Shown here piece by piece: positions 33,895-41,830 of a DNA stretch of 43,965 nt. Below the pieces are notes generated by a model. It saw nothing but the letters and a program-made list of their open reading frames with translations. It was not told the DNA's origin and ran no database searches. Position numbers and translations under genes: made by a program. Positions within the stretch are counted from its first letter, which is position 1; the number at the start of each line of letters is the position of its first letter. Origin of the DNA: a virus; IMG/VR virus record IMGVR_UViG_3300031974_004534, positions 1-43,965 of that record; one strand, 5' to 3'.

Positions 33895-34653
33895 ATGGCA
33901 AATTTAGCAACACAAAAACAAGAAGTATATGATTATGTTAATACATTCCTAGGTGGAGGGATGATTGATGTTGAATTAGATCCTATACATTATGAAACTG
34001 CACTTACAAAAGCATTAACAAAATTTAGACAGCGGTCAGATAATTCAGTTGAAGAATCATATATGTTTTTAACTACAGTTATTGATCAAAATGATTATAT
34101 TTTGCCTAATGAAGTAATCGAAGTGCGCAAACTATTTCGTAGAAGTATTGGTTCTAGAACAGGAGGCGGCGACGGCGGCAGTTTGTTTGAACCATTTAAC
34201 TTAGCATATACAAATACTTATTTGTTGTCCAGCTCTAAAATGGGCGGACTTGCTACATATGATCTTTTTTCTCAGCACCAAGAGCTAGTGGGCAGAATGT
34301 TTGGTTCGTTTATTGAATTTAAGTGGAGCAATACTAGTAAAAAATTAACACTATTACAACGCCCTAGAGCAGAAGAAGAACTGTTACTTTATTGCTATAA
34401 CTATCGTCCTGACTCTGAATTACTAAGTGATTACCTGGCTGTTCAATGGATTAAAGATTACACACTTGCAAGTTGTAAATATATGCTAGGTGAAGCACGT
34501 TCAAAATTCGCTACTATTGCAGGTCCACAAGGCGGTTCAACTCTAAACGGAGATGCACTTAAAGCAGAAGCACAAGCAGAATTAGAAAAATTAGAGTCAG
34601 ATGTATCTCTTGCTGTGCCTGGCGGAACAGGTTACGGTTTCTTAATTGGTTGA
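33895..34653 (+). CDS. gp13: Neck protein (T4 gp13 homologue)
   Basis: Head-completion (neck) protein. The ATG at 33895 is set by GGAG 7 nt upstream; an upstream TTG at 33814 would lie before the promoter. Features of marine gp13 homologues: helical N-terminus (QEVYDYVNTFLGGGMIDVELDPIHYETALTKALTKFRQRSDNSVEES), then YILPNEVIEVRKLFRRS, a Gly-rich loop, FEWKWS-like strand (FIEFKWSNTSKKLTLLQRP), LLYCYNYRPDSELLSDYLAVQWIKDYTLASCKYMLGEARSKF and GGSTLNGDALKAEAQAELEKLESDV. 252 aa against 309 in T4. Divergent from its usual partner gp14. Confidence 0.82.
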   Translation: MANLATQKQEVYDYVNTFLGGGMIDVELDPIHYETALTKALTKFRQRSDNSVEESYMFLTTVIDQNDYILPNEVIEVRKLFRRSIGSRTGGGDGGSLFEPFNLAYTNTYLLSSSKMGGLATYDLFSQHQELVGRMFGSFIEFKWSNTSKKLTLLQRPRAEEELLLYCYNYRPDSELLSDYLAVQWIKDYTLASCKYMLGEARSKFATIAGPQGGSTLNGDALKAEAQAELEKLESDVSLAVPGGTGYGFLIG

Positions 34654-34678
34654 CAAAGTTACTATTCTACGTTATACT
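34650..34678 (+). promoter_or_regulatory. Sigma70-type promoter for the nucleotide kinase gene
   Basis: TTGACA (34650-34655), 17-nt spacer, TATACT (34673-34678; one mismatch to TATAAT). The -35 overlaps the TGA stop of gp13. Predicted start near 34685, leaving a leader of about 19 nt with AGAGG before the ATG at 34704. Early-type architecture inside a late region. Confidence 0.7.
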
Positions 34679-34703
34679 TAATTTTATTAAATAGAGGTAT
34701 AAA

Positions 34704-35225
34704 ATGAAATTGCTAGTAATTGGGCACGGCCGCCACGGCAAAGATACCGTTTGTGAAATATTACAACAAAATTATAATTTAAGTTTTGAATCCAGTAGTC
34801 GATTCTGTTCAAAACTTTTTATCTATGATATGCTAAAGGACAAGTATGGATATACTAATGAAGAAGAGTGCTATGCTGACCGGCATAATCACAGAGCAGA
34901 ATGGTATGATGCTATCTGTGATTTTAATAAAGGCGATGGAGCTCGCTTAGGTCGAGAAATATTTAAAGAACACGACATATATTGCGGATTGCGTAACAAG
35001 CGTGAATTCTTTGCAATGAAAAATACAAACGTATTTGATTATTGTATTTGGGTAGATAGAAGTGATCATTTGCCTCCAGAACCTAAAGATAGTATGAGTT
35101 TAGAGCAATGGATGTCTGATTTTACAATTGATAATAATGGCACAATAAACGAACTTATGTTTAATACATACCAACTTATCGAAAATCTAAAAGTCGGGCG
35201 TAAGGTCGCCTTGCCTCCAACGTGA
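34704..35225 (+). CDS. P-loop (deoxy)nucleoside monophosphate kinase-like protein (173 aa)
   Basis: Walker A at residues 7-15 (GHGRHGKDT), where GK-D-T rather than GKS/T is typical of phage dNMP kinases and adenylate-kinase-like proteins. Later segments: a helical lid with ADRHNHRAEWYDAICDF, GARLGREIFKEHDIYCGLRNKREF, and the strand-forming FDYCIWVDRSD followed by DSMSLEQWMSDFTIDN, as in dNMP kinases. Likely phosphorylates (d)NMPs for phage DNA synthesis. It has its own early-type promoter, fitting a metabolic gene rather than a virion gene. Its last 39 nt are overlapped by the antisense HNH gene. Confidence 0.78.
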   Translation: MKLLVIGHGRHGKDTVCEILQQNYNLSFESSSRFCSKLFIYDMLKDKYGYTNEEECYADRHNHRAEWYDAICDFNKGDGARLGREIFKEHDIYCGLRNKREFFAMKNTNVFDYCIWVDRSDHLPPEPKDSMSLEQWMSDFTIDNNGTINELMFNTYQLIENLKVGRKVALPPT

Positions 35226-35522
35226 ACCTTCTTTTTGCATTACCCTTTGACAATTAGCACATATTGTTTTTAAATTATTAGGACGGCAATTATTTAAATC
35301 TCCGTCTATATGATATACATTAAATTGTTCTTGGTGTTTACTTGTGTGTCCGCATTTTTCACAAGTATCTTTTTTTTCATAACCTCGTTGTTGCCATTTT
35401 GGTATGCCGTGACCTACTCCATTACGCAGGCAAGTTTCGCAAAGGCTGCGATAATATGTTTTATTATCTTTTTTGTAATTAATTGCAGCAGGACGTTGTC
35501 CGCATTTGCATAATGGCCTCAT
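35187..35522 (-). CDS. HNH endonuclease (111 aa), zinc-ribbon type
   Basis: Small HNH nuclease: N-terminal CKCGQRPA..CETCLRNG and DTCEKCGHTS cysteine pairs, then NVYHIDGDLNNCRPNNLKTICANCQ with the catalytic His, the two Asn and the closing CxxC. Ribosome site GGTGAGG, about 9 nt before its ATG. Such free-standing genes in T4-like phages are usually homing endonucleases; this one stands alone on the minus strand, between the kinase gene and the tail sheath gene, and overlaps the kinase 3' end by 39 nt. No promoter for it was obvious. Confidence 0.85.
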   Translation of the reverse strand: MRPLCKCGQRPAAINYKKDNKTYYRSLCETCLRNGVGHGIPKWQQRGYEKKDTCEKCGHTSKHQEQFNVYHIDGDLNNCRPNNLKTICANCQRVMQKEGSRWRQGDLTPDF

Positions 35523-35589
35523 AATGTATTTACCTCACCTTTTCGATACCTTTTTTTGGTGCGATTACCTGGTGAAATGTTTGTAAATT

Positions 35590-35597
35590 AATAAATA
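35590..35597 (+). promoter_or_regulatory. T4-type late promoter for tail sheath, AATAAATA
   Basis: AATAAATA followed by C; predicted start near 35603, leader of about 35 nt. AGGAGA lies at 35625-35630 before the ATG at 35638. Confidence 0.55.
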
Positions 35598-35637
35598 CAA
35601 CGTATAGAACAATATCATTTTGATAGGAGAAAAGAAA

Positions 35638-38600
35638 ATGGCATTAGTATCACCAGGCGTAGAAGTCAATGTAATTGACGAATCTTTCTACACTCCGGCC
35701 GCAGCTGGTACAGTACCTATGATTTTTGTTGCAACTGCTACGAATAAAACTTCGAGCAGCGGCGCAGGAATTGCAGCAGGTACAACCAAAGCAAACGCTG
35801 GTAAACCATATTTAATCACCAGCCAAAGAGAGCTTGGTGAAACATTTGGAGATCCGTTATTTTACTCAGATGCAAACGGCAATATGATTCACGGAGGTGA
35901 ATTAAATGAGTACGGACTACAAGCAGCTTATTCAGTTTTAGGCGTATCTAATAGAGCATACGTTGTAAGAGCTGATTTAGACTTAGGAAAACTAACAGCA
36001 AAATCAGACGCACCTGGCGGTGAGCCAGCAAATGGTGCGGCTTGGGTAGACACTCAAACAACTAGCTTTGGTATCTTAGAATGGAACGGTGCACCTGTTA
36101 CTTCAACAGGCGGACAGTCATTTTCAGTAGTACCAAGAACAGTTTTAGTTGAATCATCTGATATAGATTCAAATACATCAGCACCAAAAACATCAATTGG
36201 TCAAATAGGCGATTATGCTATAGACGGTACGATTGCTGCAGGTGATGTTGCTACTGAATTTAGAGTGTTTTATAAAACACCAGGCAGAACTGCAAATGCA
36301 GGATCTGCAGGTGACTGGGTAAGAGTAGGATCTACACAATGGTCAGCAAGTTGGCCAGTTGTAAGAGGTACAAAAACTCCAGTTTCAATTGCACTCAGCG
36401 ATACTATTACAATTAATGGTTTAGAAGTTACTGCAACTGGTACAACAATTACACAGCTTGCTACAGACATTAATGCAAGAGGAATCGCAGGTGTAACAGC
36501 AGCAGCAGTTGATAGCGCATTAGAAATATATTCTACCGGAGTAGATGTTGTAATCGAAACAGGTGACGGAGCACTAGTTGGTGATGAAAACACTGCTTCA
36601 GAAGATGGCGGCGCACTAGGTATTATTACAGGTACATATGCTGCACCTAAAATTACAATTGCTCCTCATACAAGTGTTCCTGCTTACAAAGATGGCGGAA
36701 CAGCCGAAGCACCTACAGGTTCATTGTGGATTAAAACTACACAACCAAACGGCGGTGCAAATTTCAGTGTTAAACAGTACAACAGTGATACACAATTATG
36801 GGAAAGTGTTGATGCTCCGATGTATGCATCACCAGAAGCAGCACTATTTGGTTTAGATAAAGCCGGTGGCGGCTCAAACCTTTTAGCTGGTGATTTGTAT
36901 GTAAATGCAAATATTAATGAAACTAATCCTATTTTAGTAGATTTCCAAGTAAACGAAAGAGTAGCAAACGGCGCAACAGTTGTTACAGGTGATAAGATCA
37001 CAACTAATCTAACAGCAGGTACTTACTCGTTCACTTTAGAAGAAACCACAGCAGGAAGTCTAACAAGATCATCTAAGACAATGACACTAATTACACTGGG
37101 TGCAAGTACAGATGCAGATAAACTAGCAGCAGCGATTAATGCAGCAGGATTTACTAACATTGTCGCTTTGGTTGACGCTTCAAACAAAGTAAGCATCCAA
37201 CATAAATTAGGTGGCGATATTAGAGCAGCTGATACAGACGGATTGCTAGGTCTAGCAGGATTTGTTGCAACAGGCAACAATAAAAAAGCAAATGTTTACA
37301 CTGCTCCTACAGGTGATTCAGCAAATGATTTAGTATTTTCAAACTGGAAGCCGCTAGAAGCAACAGCAAGCGACGATGCGCCTGCAAGCCTAACAGCAGC
37401 TGGCGAACTATGGTATAGCTCTGTAGTTGACGAAGTTGATATGCTAGTACACGACGGCAGCGGCGGCTGGAGAGGATACCTTAATGTGTATCCAGACACA
37501 AATGCTACTGGCCCGATTGTAAGTGCTACAGAACCTACTGTACAGACAGACGGTGTGAGCTCGCTTGTTGAAGGCGATCTTTGGATAAGCACAGCAGATA
37601 TTGAAGAATATGGCAATGTATATCGTTACAATGCTACTTTATTAAAATGGGTTCTAATTGATAAAACAGATCAAACAACAGAAAATGGAATACTATTTTC
37701 AGATGCACGTTGGTCAGATGCAGGTTCTAACTCAGCAGCAGCTGATATTGATGAACTACTAGTCAGTGATTACTTAGACCCAGATGCTCCAGATCCAGCA
37801 CTTTACCCAGAAGGTATGCTACTTTGGAACACACGCAGAAGCGGATTTAATGTAAAGCGTTTTGAGCGTAATTACATTGATACAAGCGCAGACAATGGAA
37901 GATTCCAAGTTGTTGGCAATAGTGGTGACCTTGAAGATCAGTCTATGGAAGCATATTATCCACACAGATGGGTAACTGATTCTGGAAACAATGATGACGG
38001 TTCAGGCACATTTGGACGTTTTGCACAACGTAAGTCAGTTGTTCAAGGCCTACAGGCAACAGTCAATAGCAACCAAGAAATTCGTGACGAAGAATCACGT
38101 CAGTTTAACTTAATTGCTGCACCTGGTTATCCAGAACTAATAGGCGAAATGATCACTCTAAACTACGATCGCAGATTAACAGCGTTTGTTGTAGGTGATA
38201 CACCAGCAAGATTGACGCCTGATGCTACATCACTAAACGAATGGGCAACTAACGTTAACCTAGCAGTTGAAGATAACGATGATGGTGCAGTAAGCCGTGA
38301 TGAATATATGGCAATGTATTATCCTTGGGGCTTTACAAGTGATAATGCAGGTAACAATGTTGTTGTTCCTCCAAGCCATATGGCACTAAGAACAATCATA
38401 TTAAATGACCAAGTTGCGTTCCCCTGGTTTGCTCCAGCAGGTACAAGACGTGGTGGTGTTACAAACGCTACAAGCTCAGGATACATTAACAGCGAAGGTG
38501 AATTTGTAAGTGTTGCACTAAACACTGGACAACGCGATACACTATACAGCAACAATATAAACCCAATTACGTTTATAAGTGGTGCTGGTTTAGTTGTGTT

Positions 38601-38958
38601 TGGTCAGAAAACTCGTGCAAGAAATGCAAGTGCGCTAGACCGCGTAAACGTAGCACGTTTGATTGTTTACTTACGTGGACAACTAGAGCTACTAGCAAGA
38701 CCTTACTTGTTTGAACCAAACGATAAGATCACACGTGATCAAGTTAAAGCAGCAGCAGATGCTCTGTTACTAGAACTTGTAGGTTTAAGAGCACTATATG
38801 ACTTCTTAGTAGTTTGTGATGAATCAAACAATACGCCAGCAAGGATTGATAGAAATGAGCTTTGGTTAGACATAGCTATTGAACCAGTTAAGGCTATTGA
38901 ATTTATTTACATTCCATTAAGAATTAAAAACACAGGTGAAATAGCGGCACTAGGATAA
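35638..38958 (+). CDS. gp18: Tail sheath protein (T4 gp18 homologue) with large insertions
   Basis: Contractile sheath subunit. The ATG at 35638 is supported by AGGAG 8-12 nt upstream. Sheath features: the N-terminal MALVSPGVEVNVIDES (first strand of the handshake), FGDPLFY..., AAYSVLGVSNRAYVVRAD, and a conserved C-terminal domain with NPITFISGAGLVVFGQKTR, LDRVNVARLIVYLRGQLELLARPYLFEPND and FIYIPLRIKNTGEIAAL. At 1106 aa it is far larger than T4 gp18 (659). The extra middle contains two segments like the flagellin hook IN motif: residues about 246-317 (DTITINGLEVTATGTTITQLATDINARG) and about 451-542, plus Trp/Gly-rich surface segments. These would decorate the outside of the sheath. Confidence 0.92.
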   Translation: MALVSPGVEVNVIDESFYTPAAAGTVPMIFVATATNKTSSSGAGIAAGTTKANAGKPYLITSQRELGETFGDPLFYSDANGNMIHGGELNEYGLQAAYSVLGVSNRAYVVRADLDLGKLTAKSDAPGGEPANGAAWVDTQTTSFGILEWNGAPVTSTGGQSFSVVPRTVLVESSDIDSNTSAPKTSIGQIGDYAIDGTIAAGDVATEFRVFYKTPGRTANAGSAGDWVRVGSTQWSASWPVVRGTKTPVSIALSDTITINGLEVTATGTTITQLATDINARGIAGVTAAAVDSALEIYSTGVDVVIETGDGALVGDENTASEDGGALGIITGTYAAPKITIAPHTSVPAYKDGGTAEAPTGSLWIKTTQPNGGANFSVKQYNSDTQLWESVDAPMYASPEAALFGLDKAGGGSNLLAGDLYVNANINETNPILVDFQVNERVANGATVVTGDKITTNLTAGTYSFTLEETTAGSLTRSSKTMTLITLGASTDADKLAAAINAAGFTNIVALVDASNKVSIQHKLGGDIRAADTDGLLGLAGFVATGNNKKANVYTAPTGDSANDLVFSNWKPLEATASDDAPASLTAAGELWYSSVVDEVDMLVHDGSGGWRGYLNVYPDTNATGPIVSATEPTVQTDGVSSLVEGDLWISTADIEEYGNVYRYNATLLKWVLIDKTDQTTENGILFSDARWSDAGSNSAAADIDELLVSDYLDPDAPDPALYPEGMLLWNTRRSGFNVKRFERNYIDTSADNGRFQVVGNSGDLEDQSMEAYYPHRWVTDSGNNDDGSGTFGRFAQRKSVVQGLQATVNSNQEIRDEESRQFNLIAAPGYPELIGEMITLNYDRRLTAFVVGDTPARLTPDATSLNEWATNVNLAVEDNDDGAVSRDEYMAMYYPWGFTSDNAGNNVVVPPSHMALRTIILNDQVAFPWFAPAGTRRGGVTNATSSGYINSEGEFVSVALNTGQRDTLYSNNINPITFISGAGLVVFGQKTRARNASALDRVNVARLIVYLRGQLELLARPYLFEPNDKITRDQVKAAADALLLELVGLRALYDFLVVCDESNNTPARIDRNELWLDIAIEPVKAIEFIYIPLRIKNTGEIAALG

Positions 38959-38971
38959 TATACGCATATAA

Positions 38972-38995
38972 TGAGTAGGGGATTGCCCCTACTCA
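38972..38995 (+). terminator. Hairpin after tail sheath gene
   Basis: Perfect 10-bp stem: TGAGTAGGGG (38972-38981), loop ATTG, CCCCTACTCA (38986-38995), 13 nt after the gp18 stop. No T run follows, so it may attenuate or protect the mRNA 3' end rather than terminate fully. Confidence 0.6.
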
Positions 38996-39001
38996 AATGT
39001 G

Positions 39002-39009
39002 TATAAATA
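39002..39009 (+). promoter_or_regulatory. T4-type late promoter for tail tube, perfect TATAAATA
   Basis: TATAAATA followed by C, just after the hairpin. Predicted start near 39015, then TAGGAG (39017-39022) as ribosome site for the ATG at 39030. Confidence 0.7.
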
Positions 39010-39029
39010 CTATGTATAGGAGATAAAGA

Positions 39030-39674
39030 ATGCCAATCACAACTTTAACAAATATTTCGATACCAACAGAAGGCGCAGGATCTAATAGTTCACTACTAAT
39101 GCCTAAGCTACAATATCGTTTCCGTGTTTTCCTTGATAATTTTGGAACAACCGGTGGCGCTGATGGTACTAGAGAAATTTCAAGACAAGTAGTTGACGTA
39201 ACTCGTCCAAACTTAACATTTGATCAAATTACAATTGATGCTTACAATTCAAGAACATATCTTGCAGGTAAGCACACTTGGGATCCTGTAACACTTACAA
39301 TGCGCGAAGATGCCAACAACAATGTACAAAAAATTGTTGGTCAGCAGCTTCAGAGACAGTTTGATTTCTTTGAACAGTCAAGTGCAGTAAGTTCAGGTAC
39401 ATATAAATTCCAAACAAGAATAGAAATACTAGACGGCGGTAATGGTGCAACTGGTGCAAATGTTATTGACAGATTCCATCTTGTAGGTTGCTACATTGAA
39501 TCTGCAAACTATAACACACTAGCATATGCAACTAACGATCCAGTTACTACTACATTAAGTATTCGTTATGACAATGCTATCCAGTTCGGTGCAGATGAAG
39601 ACTTTAATGGCATCGGCGAGCCTACAGCTAGAATTTTAGCTGGCGGTACTGGTGGTACAACAGTTACTGGCTAA
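39030..39674 (+). CDS. gp19: Tail tube protein (T4 gp19 homologue)
   Basis: Main subunit of the inner tail tube. MPKLQYRFRVFLDNFG, RQVVDVTRPNLTFDQITIDAYNSRTYLAGKHTWDPVTLTMREDANNNVQKIVGQQLQRQFDFFEQ and the C-terminal DRFHLVGCYIESANYNTLAYATNDPVTTTLSIRYDNAIQ are the beta-barrel tube features (xRPxxxxxxxxxxxYNSxxYxxGKhxWxPxxxxxRDD). 214 aa, longer than T4 gp19 (163), mainly at the Gly/Thr-rich C-terminus. It follows the sheath gene as in T4, with its own promoter and terminator, fitting the need for high expression. Confidence 0.92.
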   Translation: MPITTLTNISIPTEGAGSNSSLLMPKLQYRFRVFLDNFGTTGGADGTREISRQVVDVTRPNLTFDQITIDAYNSRTYLAGKHTWDPVTLTMREDANNNVQKIVGQQLQRQFDFFEQSSAVSSGTYKFQTRIEILDGGNGATGANVIDRFHLVGCYIESANYNTLAYATNDPVTTTLSIRYDNAIQFGADEDFNGIGEPTARILAGGTGGTTVTG

Positions 39675-39702
39675 TATATACTATAGATTGGCGTTTTATA
39701 AG

Positions 39703-39735
39703 GCGGGGATTGTTTATTCAGTCCTCGCTTTTTTT
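39703..39735 (+). terminator. Rho-independent terminator after gp19
   Basis: GCGGGGATTG (39703-39712) pairs with 39719-39728 (ten pairs, two wobble) around a 6-nt loop and is followed by seven T residues (39729-39735). Strongest terminator in the window. Confidence 0.8.
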
Positions 39736-39757
39736 ATATACGCACATATTTTCATAG

Positions 39758-39765
39758 GATAAATA
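39758..39765 (+). promoter_or_regulatory. Possible T4-type late promoter giving a leaderless mRNA
   Basis: GATAAATA lies 5 nt before the ATG at 39771; the T4 late spacing puts +1 on the A of that ATG. The overlapping AGGA (39756-39759) could instead be a long-spaced ribosome site for a read-through transcript, so the promoter call is tentative. Confidence 0.4.
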
Positions 39766-39770
39766 TTAGT

Positions 39771-40991
39771 ATGAGTACAATAGATCCATATCTAATAAAT
39801 GTAAACCTTGATGTGCATTTACGTGATGCAAGACACGCTCACCAATTGTTTACAGAATACGGCCACGCTTTTGCTCCTAAACAAAAGTTTCTTTATCACG
39901 TGGTTTTTCAACCTAGCAGTGCTTTGTTCGATTTTACACAATTTAATACTATGAAGTTTATTAAAGAGATCGGAGTACTTGCAAAACAAGTAGATCTTCC
40001 TAGCTTTAGAGCAAGCATAGAAAATAAACAACAGTATAACAGAAAAAAGAATGTACAAACTAGGATAGATTATCAAGATGTAAGAATTACTTTACACGAT
40101 GATAATTTAGGCGCCACACGAGCAATGTTAGAAGAATATTACAAATGGTATTTTGTAGACGGAAGCCAAAATATAAATGCAGGCGGCGCATTTAATCCAA
40201 GAGACAAGTATGCAGAAAAGGTTCCTTCATATGGGCTGAACGTAAAAAAATCCGATCCGTCAAAAGAAATTCCATTTTTTGATTTTATAAAGATATATCA
40301 ACTTAGTAGACAAGAATGGTTTAGTTATACTCTAGTCAATCCGTTATTGTCTGCTTGGCAACACGGTGATTTGGATTATGGAGACGGATCTGGAGTAGTA
40401 GAGAATACTATGACAGTTGCATATGAATCAGTTCTTTACGACAAAGGGAGAATAGGCGACAGTGGTGAACCTACACACTTTACTTCAGACGAAACACGTT
40501 ATGATAATGTGCCTAGCCCTATAGGATATAGAGATGAAAGTATATTTGAAAAATATAATTTATCTCCTAACCTTTTGAATACAAATACTAATACACCTTA
40601 CGGTTTAATAGCTAGAGCAGCTAATACTGCATCAACAATAGCACAAAGTAATATTAATGAAGCACCACAAACAGGTGTACTAGAGCAAATAATTGTACCA
40701 CTACAATCTCAATCGGTAGATACTAGCACATTAAGTACAGGATCAAATGTAATCAATACACAGTCAATAATAGAAAATTTGACCACAGATCCGGTAGCAA
40801 GATCAGGCTTTGTATCACAAGCAATAAACACAGGTGCTGTGCCAGGAATTGATATTAATGGATATTCAAATTTGTCTGCATCTGGACAACAAGATATTAC
40901 TGATGGATTAATTAACCGTATACCAAATGATATTAAATTAGCAAACTTTGCAAAAAATGCAGTGAACGCAACAAAAGGATTTAATGTATAA
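39771..40991 (+). CDS. Second tail-tube-like protein (gp19/gp54 superfamily-like), 406 aa
   Basis: Residues about 40-245 have the tube-fold pattern: FLYHVVFQPSS, KEIGVLAKQVDLPSFRASIENKQQYNRKKNVQTRIDYQDVRITLHDDN and a closing VVENTMTVAYESVLYDKG strand. The 'LPsF...nqYnRk...v.y..V.ItlhDd' segment is typical of tube proteins and of tube-initiator or baseplate relatives such as T4 gp54. The C-terminal 150 residues are Ser/Thr/Asn-rich, low in hydrophobics and probably extended. Placed directly after gp19, it may be a tube initiator, tube terminator or minor tube subunit; sequence alone does not decide. Confidence 0.65.
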   Translation: MSTIDPYLINVNLDVHLRDARHAHQLFTEYGHAFAPKQKFLYHVVFQPSSALFDFTQFNTMKFIKEIGVLAKQVDLPSFRASIENKQQYNRKKNVQTRIDYQDVRITLHDDNLGATRAMLEEYYKWYFVDGSQNINAGGAFNPRDKYAEKVPSYGLNVKKSDPSKEIPFFDFIKIYQLSRQEWFSYTLVNPLLSAWQHGDLDYGDGSGVVENTMTVAYESVLYDKGRIGDSGEPTHFTSDETRYDNVPSPIGYRDESIFEKYNLSPNLLNTNTNTPYGLIARAANTASTIAQSNINEAPQTGVLEQIIVPLQSQSVDTSTLSTGSNVINTQSIIENLTTDPVARSGFVSQAINTGAVPGIDINGYSNLSASGQQDITDGLINRIPNDIKLANFAKNAVNATKGFNV

Positions 40992-41365
40992 TGGCAGATT
41001 TAAATAGTTTCTCAGATAATCCAAAAAAAGTTACGCAAGAATTAACAAAAAAGTTTTTTGATAATTATTACAACAGGGAAATAAATTACAATGCATCAGA
41101 AGTTGACGCCGTAATTGGTTACTTTCTCAAGCGAGGATTCGATAAAATTGCTGCTGTAAATACAGCTAGTGTGCTTTTACAGCAAGCAGATATTGACCAA
41201 ATAACTGTTTTTAAATTAATAGATACATTAAAGGGAGTTAATGACGTTCAACTTAGCAACATTGTTGCACAAATACTCAACATCAACCGTAGTAAGGTAA
41301 GCACACTAGGTTATAGAGTTCCTGAAAAAACACAGTTATTTGAACAACGTCAAATTATTGTATAA
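40991..41365 (+). CDS. Hypothetical helical protein (124 aa)
   Basis: Shares one base with both neighbours (TAATG overlaps), so it is translationally coupled between the tube-like gene and gp4. Predicted mostly helical (SEVDAVIGYFLKRGFDKIAAVNTASVLLQQADID, VFKLIDTLKGVNDVQLSNIVAQILNINRSKVSTLGYR). No motif recognised. The same neighbourhood in T4-like phages holds small tail- or head-completion proteins, so such a role is possible but unproven. Confidence 0.7.
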   Translation: MADLNSFSDNPKKVTQELTKKFFDNYYNREINYNASEVDAVIGYFLKRGFDKIAAVNTASVLLQQADIDQITVFKLIDTLKGVNDVQLSNIVAQILNINRSKVSTLGYRVPEKTQLFEQRQIIV

Positions 41366-41802
41366 TGGCACATTTTGCACAAGGTAAATTCAATCTCAAA
41401 AACCCTGAAAAATATGTAGGAAACAAAACGCCAACATATAGGTCAGGTTGGGAATTTACTTTTATGAAATTTTGTGATGAACATCCTAATGTGTCACAAT
41501 GGGCTAGTGAAGCAGTTCGCATTCCTTATAGAAACCCTTTGAGTGGCAAACACACGATATATGTTCCTGACTTTTTTATTGTTTATGCAGACAAAGGCGG
41601 CAAAAAACGTGTAGAATTAATCGAAGTTAAGCCTAGCAATCAAGCACTAAAGGAAAAGCTAGGTCGTTCAAGAGCTAATCAAGCACATTATGTCGTCAAT
41701 CAAGCAAAATGGGAAGCCGCTAGAGCCTGGTGCAAACAGAAAGGTATATACTTTCGTATAGTTACTGAGCAAGATATATTCCATAACGGCAAAAGACGAT
41801 AA
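41365..41802 (+). CDS. gp4: Head completion nuclease-like protein (T4 gp4 homologue)
   Basis: T4 gp4 (gp50/65) finishes packaged heads and has a TnsA-like PD-(D/E)xK nuclease fold. Seen here: GKFNLKNPEKYVGNKTPTYRSGWEFTFMKFCDEHPNV (T4: KYPEKY..., YRSLWELRFM..CD..P.V), catalytic candidates Glu30, Asp69 (YVPDFF) and Glu87-x-Lys89 (LIEVKP). 145 aa, close to T4 gp4 (150). Basic overall. It couples to its upstream neighbour by a TAATG, and its TAA stop forms part of the late promoter for small terminase. Confidence 0.88.
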   Translation: MAHFAQGKFNLKNPEKYVGNKTPTYRSGWEFTFMKFCDEHPNVSQWASEAVRIPYRNPLSGKHTIYVPDFFIVYADKGGKKRVELIEVKPSNQALKEKLGRSRANQAHYVVNQAKWEAARAWCKQKGIYFRIVTEQDIFHNGKRR

Positions 41803-41805
41803 ATA
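41798..41805 (+). promoter_or_regulatory. T4-type late promoter, GATAAATA
   Basis: Overlaps the gp4 stop TAA (41800-41802). Predicted start near 41811, ahead of GGAAG (41821-41825), which serves the ATG at 41831. Confidence 0.6.
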
Positions 41806-41830
41806 ATACTAGCATATAATGGAAGCTACA

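Noticed and set aside
35620-35637. Upstream start of tail sheath (MIGEKK)
   Set aside because: It uses a TTG and would include the ribosome site AGGAG as coding; MALVSPGVEV at 35638 is the typical sheath start.
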